Part shown: positions 7,155 to 15,217 of the stretch, piece after piece
Layout of the letters: each line of letters starts with the position of its first letter
How positions within the stretch are numbered: position 1 is the first letter of the stretch
NCBI GenBank assembly: GCA_025355035.1
Contig: JANXLS010001259.1
Location: forward strand, 1 to 15,703
Direction of reading: 5' to 3'
Length of the DNA: 15,703 nt
Source: Planctomycetota bacterium
GTDB lineage: Bacteria > Planctomycetota > SZUA-567 > H5-PLA8
Made by a program: the position numbers and the translations under genes
Notes under the pieces: model-generated
Seen by the model: only the letters and a program-made list of their open reading frames with translations
The model's database searches: none
What the model was told of the DNA's origin: nothing

Positions 7155-10100
7155 TTCTCGCTGGAATCTCCGTTGGTTTCGCCAAAAACCGCTGGTAAAT
7201 AAACGAAATCAACATCAGCACCACCGCCAGTCCCACCAGCGATCCAATGCGATACAGGCCGCCCAATTGCCACAGATCGTGCAGGAATAATTTGATAATC
7301 GTGACGACCATCAATCCCATTCCCGCGTATCGCATCGCTGCGGTTTTGCGATTGAATCCGATAGTCAATAAGACAAACGAATACGCCGCCCATCCCAGCG
7401 AATACGCCATGTCCTGCGCGAATGTCGAATTGAAATCCAACGTCAATTGCGGCCCCGGCGCGCTGAAATAATCGGCGATTTCAATGTTCAAAAGTATGAA
7501 CGCCAGCACCGCGCCCAGACCATACAACGTCGAACGAGCATTCAATTCACTGATCAGCTGTCGAGGCGGAGCAAGCAAATAGCCTCCCGCCAAAAGGCAC
7601 ACCGTCACCAGTCCATACGTGTACAAATACCAATTGAAAATCGGCGTTCCGCTGCGTCCATACTCCGTGATCACCCAAGGATTCAAACTTAACCGCGCAA
7701 AACAGACGACCAACAACAGGAACCCCGCCAAGCGCAACCCGCCGTGCGGAACCCGTGTAAACAACCACAGCAGCGCGGCCCCTTCCAGTGCCCATCCCAC
7801 CGTGAGCCACTGCCGCTCAAATTGAATTGGGAAAATGAAGGTAACGAAGAATAAGGTCGTCGCGCCCATCAGCGCCAAAAGTGTATTTCGAATCGCTGCC
7901 GTTGAAGGAACCGAACGAATGACTGTTACCAATCCCAACAAACTTGGCACGGCCAGAGCTGCCGGAACCAATCCGAAATACCCAAACCCGGCCCACCCTG
8001 CGTGGACAGCTCGATAGATCAGAAAGAAATGCAAAGGCAACGACAGAGCCGATGCAATCCACGTTTCACTGCGCTCCACATTCTTTTTGATGAACACAAA
8101 TGGAAAGGCCAGGAAAAGCAGTCCAAATGATAAATACCACGCGGCCGCGAGTTCGTAGTTCGCCGCCTCGAACCATCGTGTGTGCCACGCATACTCCACC
8201 AGTAACACGCATCCTAACGAAATCAATGCCAAGAAATCAATCTTGCACAATCGCACAACCGCCAGGAGCAGAACCGCCAGTAACGCCGAAAGTCCAAAAA
8301 CAGAAGATGGATTCGTTAGCTTCATCTGCTGCGTCACCATTACTAAAAGCAGGAATGGCAAGATGGCCGAAACCGACGCCAATTGATTAAACATCTCCGG
8401 CGACAACGCCGCAGACTTACCGTTTAGCGCTGCTGCTCGATGACTGCCAACCTGTCCGGAAAACACTTTCTTCCCGGCCCACAAAATCGCCAGCAGGAAG
8501 AACACCGCAAACGCCCCGATCACGAGCAATTCGCCATTCAAATCCACATGCGAGATCGGAGTCTGTGTAATCCAAATTCCAGTTGCAAAAACAGTCAGCA
8601 CCAACACCGCGAAGATGGCCAATAGCGAAGCCGTGAATACCGCCAGCATGATTCCCAAGATATCGATGAGCAACACAACCGGCCAGAGCATCCACGACAG
8701 TTCCGTGTTTTTGACAATCGGCAGCATGACGAACAACAATGCCAACACCGGAAAGAGATGCACCGCCGCCAGCGACGTCGCCGCCGGTTTCAATCGCTGC
8801 AAGACGATTGGATAAGTCGAATGCAATGCGGAAAAAAGCAGGTATGCACCGAGCGCGATATTCAACGCTGGAGCTTGCAGCCAATTCAATGTCCACAATC
8901 CAAGAATCAGAAAGACAAATCCGCCCGCCCACACCAGCACGGCCCGACATTCCGCACGCAACCATGCAACGAGGAGGAAACCTGTGTCCATGAAAAAGAT
9001 AAAACCAAACAGCGTCGCCGGGTTCGCGATCCAATCATGGTTCGGTTTGTAACGATAAAAATCCCCTGTTAAATAGAGCGCAAACAATAACGCGACCGAC
9101 GGCATAACAATCGCCGCCGCACTAATCCACGATTCCACGCGATTCAATCGATCTGCAATTGCCAGAGCTGCCACGAAGAGAAACGCGAACCCGCCGAAGA
9201 TCGCCATCGCCACCGCAATCTTGTTTTCGATAAAAAACGCTTCCATCCAGCCGATCTGCATGAACACCGTCGCGCAAGCTCCAAGCAGCACCAGAAAACC
9301 CCAGCGCTTACGCAACGCAACCGCGATCAATCCCATATTCAAGATGGCAAGATAACCAAACAATCCCACCGGATTGTCAACTCCGGTCGAGAGCACCAGC
9401 GGCGTCAAGAACCCGCCCAATAATCCCAGCACAGCCACGAACCGCGCATCCAAGCGTACCGCCAAAATAAAAGCAGCGGCTGTAATCAAGGCCATGATTG
9501 CGAACGTCGGAATCTGCTCGATGAAGTGATAGTACGAATGCGCGGCGAAGGTATTCGCATAGAGAATGACCGTTCCTGTCGCACACAACGTCTGCACAGT
9601 AACAGCCAGTTTTTCACGCGACAGTTTCAGCCCGCCGACAATCAATCCCACTCCCAACACATAGCCCATTGCGATACGCATCTGCGGACTGATGAGATTG
9701 TTGTCGAACGAATATTTGATGAAAAACACCGCGCCCAAAAACAGCGCGAGACCGCCAACCCACGCGAACAAGTTGACGCCAAGGAACTTTTCCCAATTGA
9801 TGGCCGGGACATGGAGTTCTTCTTGTGTCACTTTATTGATGGCGGGAGGTGCAATCATCGGTGTCGTCGGCGTTGGGGCGACAACTTTAAGCGCGGGCGA
9901 TTCGGCGTGAAGCCGCGTGTAAATCGGCGGCGGAGCAATCAGCGCCTCCTCGAACGCTTTCGCCGCCACGACTTGCTTCGCTTCAACCTCGGCGACGCGA
10001 ACGGCTGAATGCACTTTTGTGTGGAGTCGATCTTCTTCCAACGCTTCGTCGTGAAGGCGCTCCATTCGGCTCAGCGTTTGATTCGCGTTCGGAGCAACAT

Positions 10101-10266
10101 AGGGAGGTTGCTGTTGGAGCTTTACCTCCAGCAGCTTCAACCGTGCTTCCAACTTTTCGATGTGTTCTTTGGCGCTGAACGCCCGCACCATCAACCAAAT
10201 AAAAGGAATGAGCAAAAGCAAGACGAAAAAGCCGAAGCATAACGCGAAACCAATAAAATCGTTCAT
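7147..10266 (-). CDS. DUF2339 multi-spanning membrane protein
   Basis: The product has 1039 residues from the ATG at 10266, preferred because GGAAG lies just upstream and MNDFIGFALCFG starts the first helix; an ATG at 10284 would add six residues. After a first membrane helix (about 6-28) come a short coiled coil (about 33-53, EHIEKLEARLKLLEVKLQQQ), a Pro/Ala-rich cytoplasmic linker, then the DUF2339 signature at about 158-192 (WEKFLGVNLFAWVGG, FFIKYSFDNN). The remainder is a long array of hydrophobic helices, about 30 by eye, ending in the typical KLFLHDLWQLGGLYRIGS segment. The function of DUF2339 proteins is not established. The sequence shows no known transporter or enzyme motif. It follows the DUF1552 gene by 33 bases and overlaps the next gene's start. 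Confidence 0.9.
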   Translation of the reverse strand: MNDFIGFALCFGFFVLLLLIPFIWLMVRAFSAKEHIEKLEARLKLLEVKLQQQPPYVAPNANQTLSRMERLHDEALEEDRLHTKVHSAVRVAEVEAKQVVAAKAFEEALIAPPPIYTRLHAESPALKVVAPTPTTPMIAPPAINKVTQEELHVPAINWEKFLGVNLFAWVGGLALFLGAVFFIKYSFDNNLISPQMRIAMGYVLGVGLIVGGLKLSREKLAVTVQTLCATGTVILYANTFAAHSYYHFIEQIPTFAIMALITAAAFILAVRLDARFVAVLGLLGGFLTPLVLSTGVDNPVGLFGYLAILNMGLIAVALRKRWGFLVLLGACATVFMQIGWMEAFFIENKIAVAMAIFGGFAFLFVAALAIADRLNRVESWISAAAIVMPSVALLFALYLTGDFYRYKPNHDWIANPATLFGFIFFMDTGFLLVAWLRAECRAVLVWAGGFVFLILGLWTLNWLQAPALNIALGAYLLFSALHSTYPIVLQRLKPAATSLAAVHLFPVLALLFVMLPIVKNTELSWMLWPVVLLIDILGIMLAVFTASLLAIFAVLVLTVFATGIWITQTPISHVDLNGELLVIGAFAVFFLLAILWAGKKVFSGQVGSHRAAALNGKSAALSPEMFNQLASVSAILPFLLLVMVTQQMKLTNPSSVFGLSALLAVLLLAVVRLCKIDFLALISLGCVLLVEYAWHTRWFEAANYELAAAWYLSFGLLFLAFPFVFIKKNVERSETWIASALSLPLHFFLIYRAVHAGWAGFGYFGLVPAALAVPSLLGLVTVIRSVPSTAAIRNTLLALMGATTLFFVTFIFPIQFERQWLTVGWALEGAALLWLFTRVPHGGLRLAGFLLLVVCFARLSLNPWVITEYGRSGTPIFNWYLYTYGLVTVCLLAGGYLLAPPRQLISELNARSTLYGLGAVLAFILLNIEIADYFSAPGPQLTLDFNSTFAQDMAYSLGWAAYSFVLLTIGFNRKTAAMRYAGMGLMVVTIIKLFLHDLWQLGGLYRIGSLVGLAVVLMLISFIYQRFLAKPTEIPARNE

Positions 10267-10299
10267 AGCGCTTCCACTTTCCATTTAAATGCGCCTGAA

Positions 10300-11712
10300 T
10301 CAACCCTGCGGAGCGCTGTAGCTTTCGACGTTGATCCCAACCAATTCGCCCGTGGAATCGCCGAATTTTTCCACCGGCGTTCCCATGCGATTGAGCATTC
10401 CTTGATAGAGATTACACATCGGCGTGTTTTTTGGATAGAGCAAGTGTCGCCCAGTCTTCAGTGTCCCGCCCCCTTGTCCCGCCAGGACCAGCGGCAGATT
10501 GTGTGGGTTGTGGCTGTTCCCATCGCGAATGGGCGATCCAAATAGAATCATGGAATTCTCGAGCAGCGTCCCCTCTCCTTCCTTGATGCCTTTCATCTTT
10601 TCAAGCATGTACGCAAACTGCTGAACATGCCAGCGGTTGATCAACGCGTACTGGTCCAGCTTTTCTTTCTTATTTTCGTGATGCGACAGTTCGTGGTGCG
10701 AACCCTTGACGCCTTCAACAAATGAAAAGTTTTTCCCGCTCACGTCGTTGCCGAACATAAACGTGCTCACGCGCGTCGAATCCGTCCAGAACGCCATCAC
10801 CATCAGATCCAACATAATACGGACTTGTTCCGTGTGATTGATCCCGCGTTCGCTCACTTTCGCCGGATCATCGTAGTAGCTCTTGATTCGGTCGCCGAGT
10901 TTCTTCACCGTCTCGCGCGCCAGCGGATCTTCATGGACAGCTTCCGCACGGCGTTTTGCGTCGAACTCGATTCTGTTTTCAATCGCGCGGATCGATCCGA
11001 GGTACTCGTCCAGTTTCCGCCGATCCGACGCGCCAACTTTCGCGCGCAGACTCTTCGCATCTTCCTGAACGATGTCCAGAACGCTCTTGTCGCTGCTCGC
11101 ATCGCGCGCCCTACCTTCTTTGGGGCGGAACAACCGATTGAACGCCTGCCGCGGATCAATCTCTTTTGCGACCGGTGTCGTTGGCGTACTCCACGAAATA
11201 TGCGAACCGTACAAACGCGTGTAACCGACGTTGATATCAACACCCGTCGTCACCGGTTCGATTCCCAATTCCAGCGACGGCAGCGGAGTCAGATGACCGA
11301 TGCGTTGAGCCGCGACCTGATCCATTGAAACGCCGTTGCTGCGAACATCGCTGCCGGTCGTGCGCGTGATCGTCGTGCCGGTCATGAATCCGCCGGTCTT
11401 GACGTAATGCCCGTCACCCGTGTCGGTCTTGATGTTCATCAATTCCGTGAGCACCAAAATGTCGGACTTTACTTTCGCGAGCGGCGAAAGTGTCGGGGAC
11501 AATTCGAATTCCTTGCCCACCCCTTTCGGCAGAAACTCCGTCGTGTTCACACCGTTCGGAAAGTACAGCACGCCCATTCGGACGGGGTGCTTTTTCGCGG
11601 TTTCATCCGCCCGGGCGCGAGGCATCATGGCTTCCAAAAGAGGCAACGACAACAACGCGCCTGCGCCTTTCAGCATGGTGCGGCGAGAAATGCATTCAGG
11701 TCGTGTTATCAT
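10300..11712 (-). CDS. DUF1552 family Tat-exported protein
   Basis: The product has 470 residues, near the usual length for DUF1552. The N-terminus carries a twin-arginine signal, SRRTMLKGAG (Arg10-Arg11) followed by a hydrophobic stretch and a likely cut after ARA at about residue 35, so it is exported folded. The mature part begins RMGVLYFPNGVN and contains the family-like segments FGNDVSGKNFSFV, SHHELSHHENKKEK, LINRWHVQQFAYMLEKM and GSPIRDGNSHNPHNLPLVLA. The family resembles, in layout, sulfatase-like DUF1501 proteins, but its chemistry is unknown. GGAG lies 9 bases before the ATG. It lies 90 bases downstream of the DUF1592-type cytochrome gene, the classic pairing in Planctomycetota and Verrucomicrobiota, where the two are thought to work together outside the membrane. 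Confidence 0.93.
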   Translation of the reverse strand: MITRPECISRRTMLKGAGALLSLPLLEAMMPRARADETAKKHPVRMGVLYFPNGVNTTEFLPKGVGKEFELSPTLSPLAKVKSDILVLTELMNIKTDTGDGHYVKTGGFMTGTTITRTTGSDVRSNGVSMDQVAAQRIGHLTPLPSLELGIEPVTTGVDINVGYTRLYGSHISWSTPTTPVAKEIDPRQAFNRLFRPKEGRARDASSDKSVLDIVQEDAKSLRAKVGASDRRKLDEYLGSIRAIENRIEFDAKRRAEAVHEDPLARETVKKLGDRIKSYYDDPAKVSERGINHTEQVRIMLDLMVMAFWTDSTRVSTFMFGNDVSGKNFSFVEGVKGSHHELSHHENKKEKLDQYALINRWHVQQFAYMLEKMKGIKEGEGTLLENSMILFGSPIRDGNSHNPHNLPLVLAGQGGGTLKTGRHLLYPKNTPMCNLYQGMLNRMGTPVEKFGDSTGELVGINVESYSAPQG

Positions 11713-11721
11713 AAAACTGCA

Positions 11722-11725
11722 CTCC
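11722..11725 (-). promoter_or_regulatory. Shine-Dalgarno of the DUF1552 gene
   Basis: GGAG on the minus strand lies 9 bases before the ATG at 11712 and supports that start. Confidence 0.6.
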
Positions 11726-11802
11726 GAGCAAAATTGAATGAGTTATAAGCCCATTGTAACCGCTTACGTGCCGTGCGCCGTAAAATAGCATCCGATACGA
11801 CA

Positions 11803-13659
11803 CTATTTGCTGTTCGATTCGCCTCTTCGATTCCGAAACGGATAGCTCAACGCTATTTCGCGGACCAACGTCGCACCTTTGTAATTTTCTTTCCGGACCG
11901 TATCCACGATCGACTTGATCGTCCAGGAATCGTAGTTTTCGATACCGCGTCCCAGCGCGTACGAGATCATGCGTTCAGTCACATTACGCAGACAGTCGTC
12001 TTTCTTTTTCATCAACGCCGCGCGCAATTCTGCCGGGCCGGTGAACTTCTCGCCGGTCGTCAACACGCCGCTCGCGTCCACTTTTACGCCGCTGTTTTCG
12101 GCCCGGAATTTCCCGGTCGGATCGAAATTTTCCAGCCCGAACCCAATGGGATCCATGCGCGCATGACAACCCGCACATTCGGGCTTCTTGCGATGCAATT
12201 CGAGCCGCTCGCGAAAGCTTTTTCCGTCCTTCTCTTTGTCGTCGGGCGGCAACACTTTCACATTGGCAGGCGGCGGTGGCGGCGGAGCACCCAGCATCTC
12301 CGACAGCACCCATTTCCCGCGCAACACCGGACTCGTGCGCAACGGATACGAGGTCAACGCCAACACGCTTCCCATCCCCACCAAACCGCCGCGCGATTTG
12401 TCGGTCAATTTCACACGCTGTAGCTCAGGTCCTTTGACAGGCGCAAGACCGTAATGTTTCGAGAGTTCTTCATTCACGAACGTGTAATCGGAATCAAGCA
12501 GATCCAAAATCGACCCGTCCTGCCGAATCACCGCGTCGAAAAATGCAATCGTCTCCGCGTACATTGCATCCCGCAGCGACGGCGTGAACGCCGGAAATCG
12601 TTTGCGATCCGGCGGTGCGGATGTTTTGAAATTTTGGATACCCAACCATTGCGCACAAAAGTTTTCAGTCAAACCAATCGCTTTTGGATCGGCCAGCATC
12701 CGCTTAACCTGCTTCGCGATCGTCTCCGGATTCTGCAACGATTTCTTTTCAGCCAACGCGAACAATTCTTCGTCCGGCATTGATGCCCAGATGAAATACG
12801 ACAACCGATTCGCGAGCTCGTAATCCTTCAACGGATGCGGTTCGATTCCTGATGGATCGGTTTCGATTCGGTATAGAAAATTCGGCGATACCAGCACCGC
12901 TTTAAAAACAAGTTTGAGCGAATCCTTGACGGAGGACCCTTTCGTGTCCGCCATATCAAACAGGCGCATCAACCGATCAATTTCATTTTTCGCAACCGGC
13001 CGCCGAAATGCGCGCGAAGCGAAGCGATCCACCACCGAGCGAGCCTCCTCGCGCAGGTTCGGCGCGCTCGCAACAAACGAAAATCGGATCCGATCGTCAG
13101 CTGCCTTGTCGAGAATTTCCCCCGCGGCATCCAGCAGCTTTTCCATCAAAATCGGCGGGATGAACAACGTGTCGGCATTGTTGTCGAATCCACCGCCGCC
13201 ACTTCCATCCGCGGGAAAAGCATTGGCCGGATGGTTGTCGACTCCGAGCAAATCGCGAATCGTGTTGTTGTACTCGACGCGGCTTAATCGATGTGCGGTG
13301 ACGCGCCCCGGGTCTTTCGGAAGCTTCGACGTATCGACATTCTTCAGCGCGGATTCGATCCACTTCCACAGCGTGTCGCGCTCTTTGTCCGTCGGTTGCG
13401 GTTTGGATTCCGGCGGCATCTCGCGGTCAGCTATCGCCCGGATCGCCGTCTCCCACATCTTCGGCTCACGCGTCATGTCGGGAGTGTCTTTATACTGAGC
13501 GAGATTCACGCCGCCTTTGGTCTTCTCTCCGCCATGACAACCAATACAATATTTTTTCAACACGGGCAACGCGTCCGTCGTGAAATTTAACACGGGCTCA
13601 CCGGCAGCAAGCGCTGCCTGCACGAACACCGCAACACCCATCCAACCAACACAGTTCAA
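11803..13659 (-). CDS. Exported DUF1592-type multidomain cytochrome (DUF1587/1595/1592/1588/1585)
   Basis: The start is placed at TTG 13659, 10 bases after AGAGGA (618 residues); a GTG at 13692 would give 629, and residue numbers here use that longer form. A hydrophobic, weakly charged signal sequence is followed by a cytochrome c-like domain with heme motif CIGCH (49-53) and MPPE (92-95). Then come DUF1587 (about 135-200, RLSRVEYNNTIRDLLGVD, FDNNADTL), DUF1595 (about 212-272), DUF1592 (about 283-410), DUF1588 (about 430-530, with APPPPPPA and a second CxxCH, CAGCH at 506-510, then DPIGFGLENFD) and DUF1585 (about 545-620, ending SYPFRNRR). It is probably an extracytoplasmic electron-transfer protein. 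The function of the family is not established. Its usual partner, DUF1552, follows directly. It appears to be the first gene of the six-gene minus-strand block. Confidence 0.92.
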   Translation of the reverse strand: MNCVGWMGVAVFVQAALAAGEPVLNFTTDALPVLKKYCIGCHGGEKTKGGVNLAQYKDTPDMTREPKMWETAIRAIADREMPPESKPQPTDKERDTLWKWIESALKNVDTSKLPKDPGRVTAHRLSRVEYNNTIRDLLGVDNHPANAFPADGSGGGGFDNNADTLFIPPILMEKLLDAAGEILDKAADDRIRFSFVASAPNLREEARSVVDRFASRAFRRPVAKNEIDRLMRLFDMADTKGSSVKDSLKLVFKAVLVSPNFLYRIETDPSGIEPHPLKDYELANRLSYFIWASMPDEELFALAEKKSLQNPETIAKQVKRMLADPKAIGLTENFCAQWLGIQNFKTSAPPDRKRFPAFTPSLRDAMYAETIAFFDAVIRQDGSILDLLDSDYTFVNEELSKHYGLAPVKGPELQRVKLTDKSRGGLVGMGSVLALTSYPLRTSPVLRGKWVLSEMLGAPPPPPPANVKVLPPDDKEKDGKSFRERLELHRKKPECAGCHARMDPIGFGLENFDPTGKFRAENSGVKVDASGVLTTGEKFTGPAELRAALMKKKDDCLRNVTERMISYALGRGIENYDSWTIKSIVDTVRKENYKGATLVREIALSYPFRNRRGESNSK

Positions 13660-14001
13660 CGTTGAAAATTCCTCTGTAGAAAATGCCTGCACAAAGCCGA
13701 CTACTCATACCCCATCACCGGTCATGCGTCACAGCTAATTCAAGAATGAATTGCAAACGGCCATTCATTTTCCGTAACCGTTCAGTCCGCTCGTTTCTGC
13801 CTCTCGCAAAGGCGAAAAGACGCAAAGAACGGCAAGAAAAGGAAGGGAGAAATGACAGGTCCCACGGCTCGACTGTTTAAAATGTATTCTTGAGCATTAA
13901 ACGGTTTTGCTCGTCTTTTCTTTGCGCCTTCGCGTCTTTGCGAGAGACAAAAGAAAAAATGAAAAATGGAAAAAACGTTCTTTGAGTATACTTTCTCCAT
14001 C
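13660..14001. other. Divergent gene-free region with inverted repeats
   Basis: This region of about 340 bases lies between the divergent cytochrome and permease genes. It holds the AGAGGA ribosome site of the cytochrome gene (13670-13675), a small palindrome pair (AATGAAT with ATTCATT, around 13745-13770), the large inverted repeat at 13801-13946 and an A-rich stretch at 13950-13977. No convincing sigma-70 promoter pair was found for the cytochrome gene. TATACT at 13987-13992 is a good -10 match for the permease but has no -35. Confidence 0.4.
13801..13946. repeat. Imperfect inverted repeat pair, dispersed CGCAAAG-type element
   Basis: Left arm 13801-13830 begins CTCTCGCAAAG and ends CGCAAAGAA; the reverse complement of 13917-13946 begins and ends the same way, with 25 of 30 positions identical. 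The arms enclose 86 bases (13831-13916) that contain smaller complementary pieces such as GTTTAA / TTAAAC. CGCAAAG-rich units of this kind recur in intergenic DNA of several bacterial phyla (recollection, not checked). The pair could fold as a long hairpin or be a small mobile element without genes. Confidence 0.6.
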
Positions 14002-15177
14002 ATGCTTTTCCTCGCCTGGCGCCACGTCCTCTACAATCGCGCGATCTCGCTTCTATTGATCGTGGGACTCACGCTCGTGATCGCATTTCCGATCGTCGTG
14101 TCACGCGCCGCGACTGTCGCCGAAGACGTCTACGCCAATCGCGCGCGCGCGACGCCGCTGGTCATCGGACGCCGAGCGAACGCGCACCAACTCACGCTCA
14201 ACACACTTTATTTTGAAGGCCCCAAACCACCGCCAATTCCACAGAAACTCGTTAAGGAATTACGCGACAAACACGCCGGACTCGTTATACCGATTTCAAA
14301 TCGCCTTACTGCCGGCGGGTTTCCTTTGATCGGCACCGTTCCGGAGTATTTCGACTTCCGACAACTTCAGGTGGCTGACGGCGATTTTCCGGTGCTACTG
14401 GGCGAGTGCGTCGTTGGCGATAGTGTCGCGCGGAAGCTCAATTTGAAAGCGGGCGGTTCTCTGCTCTCAGACAAAACGAGTTTCCTGAACGTCGCGCACG
14501 AATACGCGTTCAAACTTGCCGTCGTTGGGATTCTCAAACCCACCGGAACTGCCGACGACCGCGCTGTCTTCACGGACATTAAGACGGGGTGGACTGTCGA
14601 GGGGCTCGGCCACGGTCATGACAACGTCATCGAAAACACGACCACGATCACGGGTCAGAGCGCGCCGACGCCCGAAGCTGTCAACGAGCAGGTCCAGGCC
14701 ATTCTCGGCAAAGGTGTCGCCGAATTTCACGAGGTCACTCCGGAGAACATCCGTTCGTTTCACTTCCACGGCGACGAAAAAGAATTCCCGCTTTCGGCGG
14801 TGATCGTTGTGCCAAGTTCCGAAAAGAGCGGCACGATGTTGAAGGGCGCGATCAATTCAGAGAACGAATACGAAGCAATCGTGCCGGAAGTAGTCATCTC
14901 GGAATTGATGCGATTGGTTTTTAACGTGAAGAAAATTTTCGATACCTATTTCACAATGACGGCATTGGGTGTCTTCGCATTCCTTGCGATTGTAGTGCTC
15001 TTGAGTCTGGGAAACCGACGCGATGAATTCGCCGTGATGGTCAAAATGGGCTGCGCGCGCCACGCGATCTTCACTCTTTTCGCGTACGAATTTTTGATAC
15101 TATTTTCGGTCAGCGGGGGATTGAGTATTTTGATTTCGCAGGCGGCACTTGAACTGCTCAAACGGTTCGCACTGTAA
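14002..15177 (+). CDS. FtsX/MacB-like ABC transporter permease, short three-helix type
   Basis: The product has 391 residues from the ATG at 14002 (MLFLAWRHVLYNR, the usual opening of this permease type); an ATG at 13966 would add 12 residues and neither has a good Shine-Dalgarno. One helix at about 14-34 is followed by a large extracytoplasmic domain (about 35-315) with FHFHGDEKEFPLSAVIVVP near 254-271, then two helices at about 318-337 and 355-382 separated by NRRDEFAVMVKMGC, the coupling-loop-like segment of FtsX domains. Standard members have a fourth helix after these; here the protein stops at RFAL. It should need an ABC ATPase of the LolD/MacB type, but none is nearby. It likely moves lipids, lipoproteins or peptides, or transmits mechanical force to the cell envelope; the substrate is unknown. 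Confidence 0.82.
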   Translation: MLFLAWRHVLYNRAISLLLIVGLTLVIAFPIVVSRAATVAEDVYANRARATPLVIGRRANAHQLTLNTLYFEGPKPPPIPQKLVKELRDKHAGLVIPISNRLTAGGFPLIGTVPEYFDFRQLQVADGDFPVLLGECVVGDSVARKLNLKAGGSLLSDKTSFLNVAHEYAFKLAVVGILKPTGTADDRAVFTDIKTGWTVEGLGHGHDNVIENTTTITGQSAPTPEAVNEQVQAILGKGVAEFHEVTPENIRSFHFHGDEKEFPLSAVIVVPSSEKSGTMLKGAINSENEYEAIVPEVVISELMRLVFNVKKIFDTYFTMTALGVFAFLAIVVLLSLGNRRDEFAVMVKMGCARHAIFTLFAYEFLILFSVSGGLSILISQAALELLKRFAL

Positions 15178-15210
15178 AATCGTAGGACGGGCTTGCAGCC
15201 CGCCCTACGA
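15176..15210 (-). terminator. Hairpin terminator between convergent genes, repeat-like
   Basis: TCGTAGG (15180-15186) pairs with CCTACGA (15204-15210) and CGGGCT (15188-15193) with AGCCCG (15197-15202), with one A/C mismatch between the two stems and loop TGC: 13 pairs in all. On the minus strand it is followed at once by TTTT (15179-15176), so it suits the end of the DUF4340 transcript, whose stop is 8 bases upstream. For the plus-strand permease transcript it is a stable 3' hairpin without a T-run. The composition resembles dispersed intergenic repeats. Confidence 0.7.
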
Positions 15211-15217
15211 ATGTCAT

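Noticed and set aside
8417..9034. 205-codon minus-strand frame inside the DUF2339 gene
   Set aside because: It is in another frame of the same strand; the DUF2339 frame is continuous over more than 1000 codons and rich in membrane helices.
11773..12423. 216-codon plus-strand frame opposite the cytochrome gene
   Set aside because: It is a shadow of the DUF1588/DUF1585 region, with no start signal or family features.
13782..14003. 73-codon minus-strand frame in the divergent region
   Set aside because: It is made almost wholly of the inverted repeat arms (LSQRREGAKKRR and SFRLCERQK pieces). Such repeat-derived frames are commonly mis-annotated as proteins.
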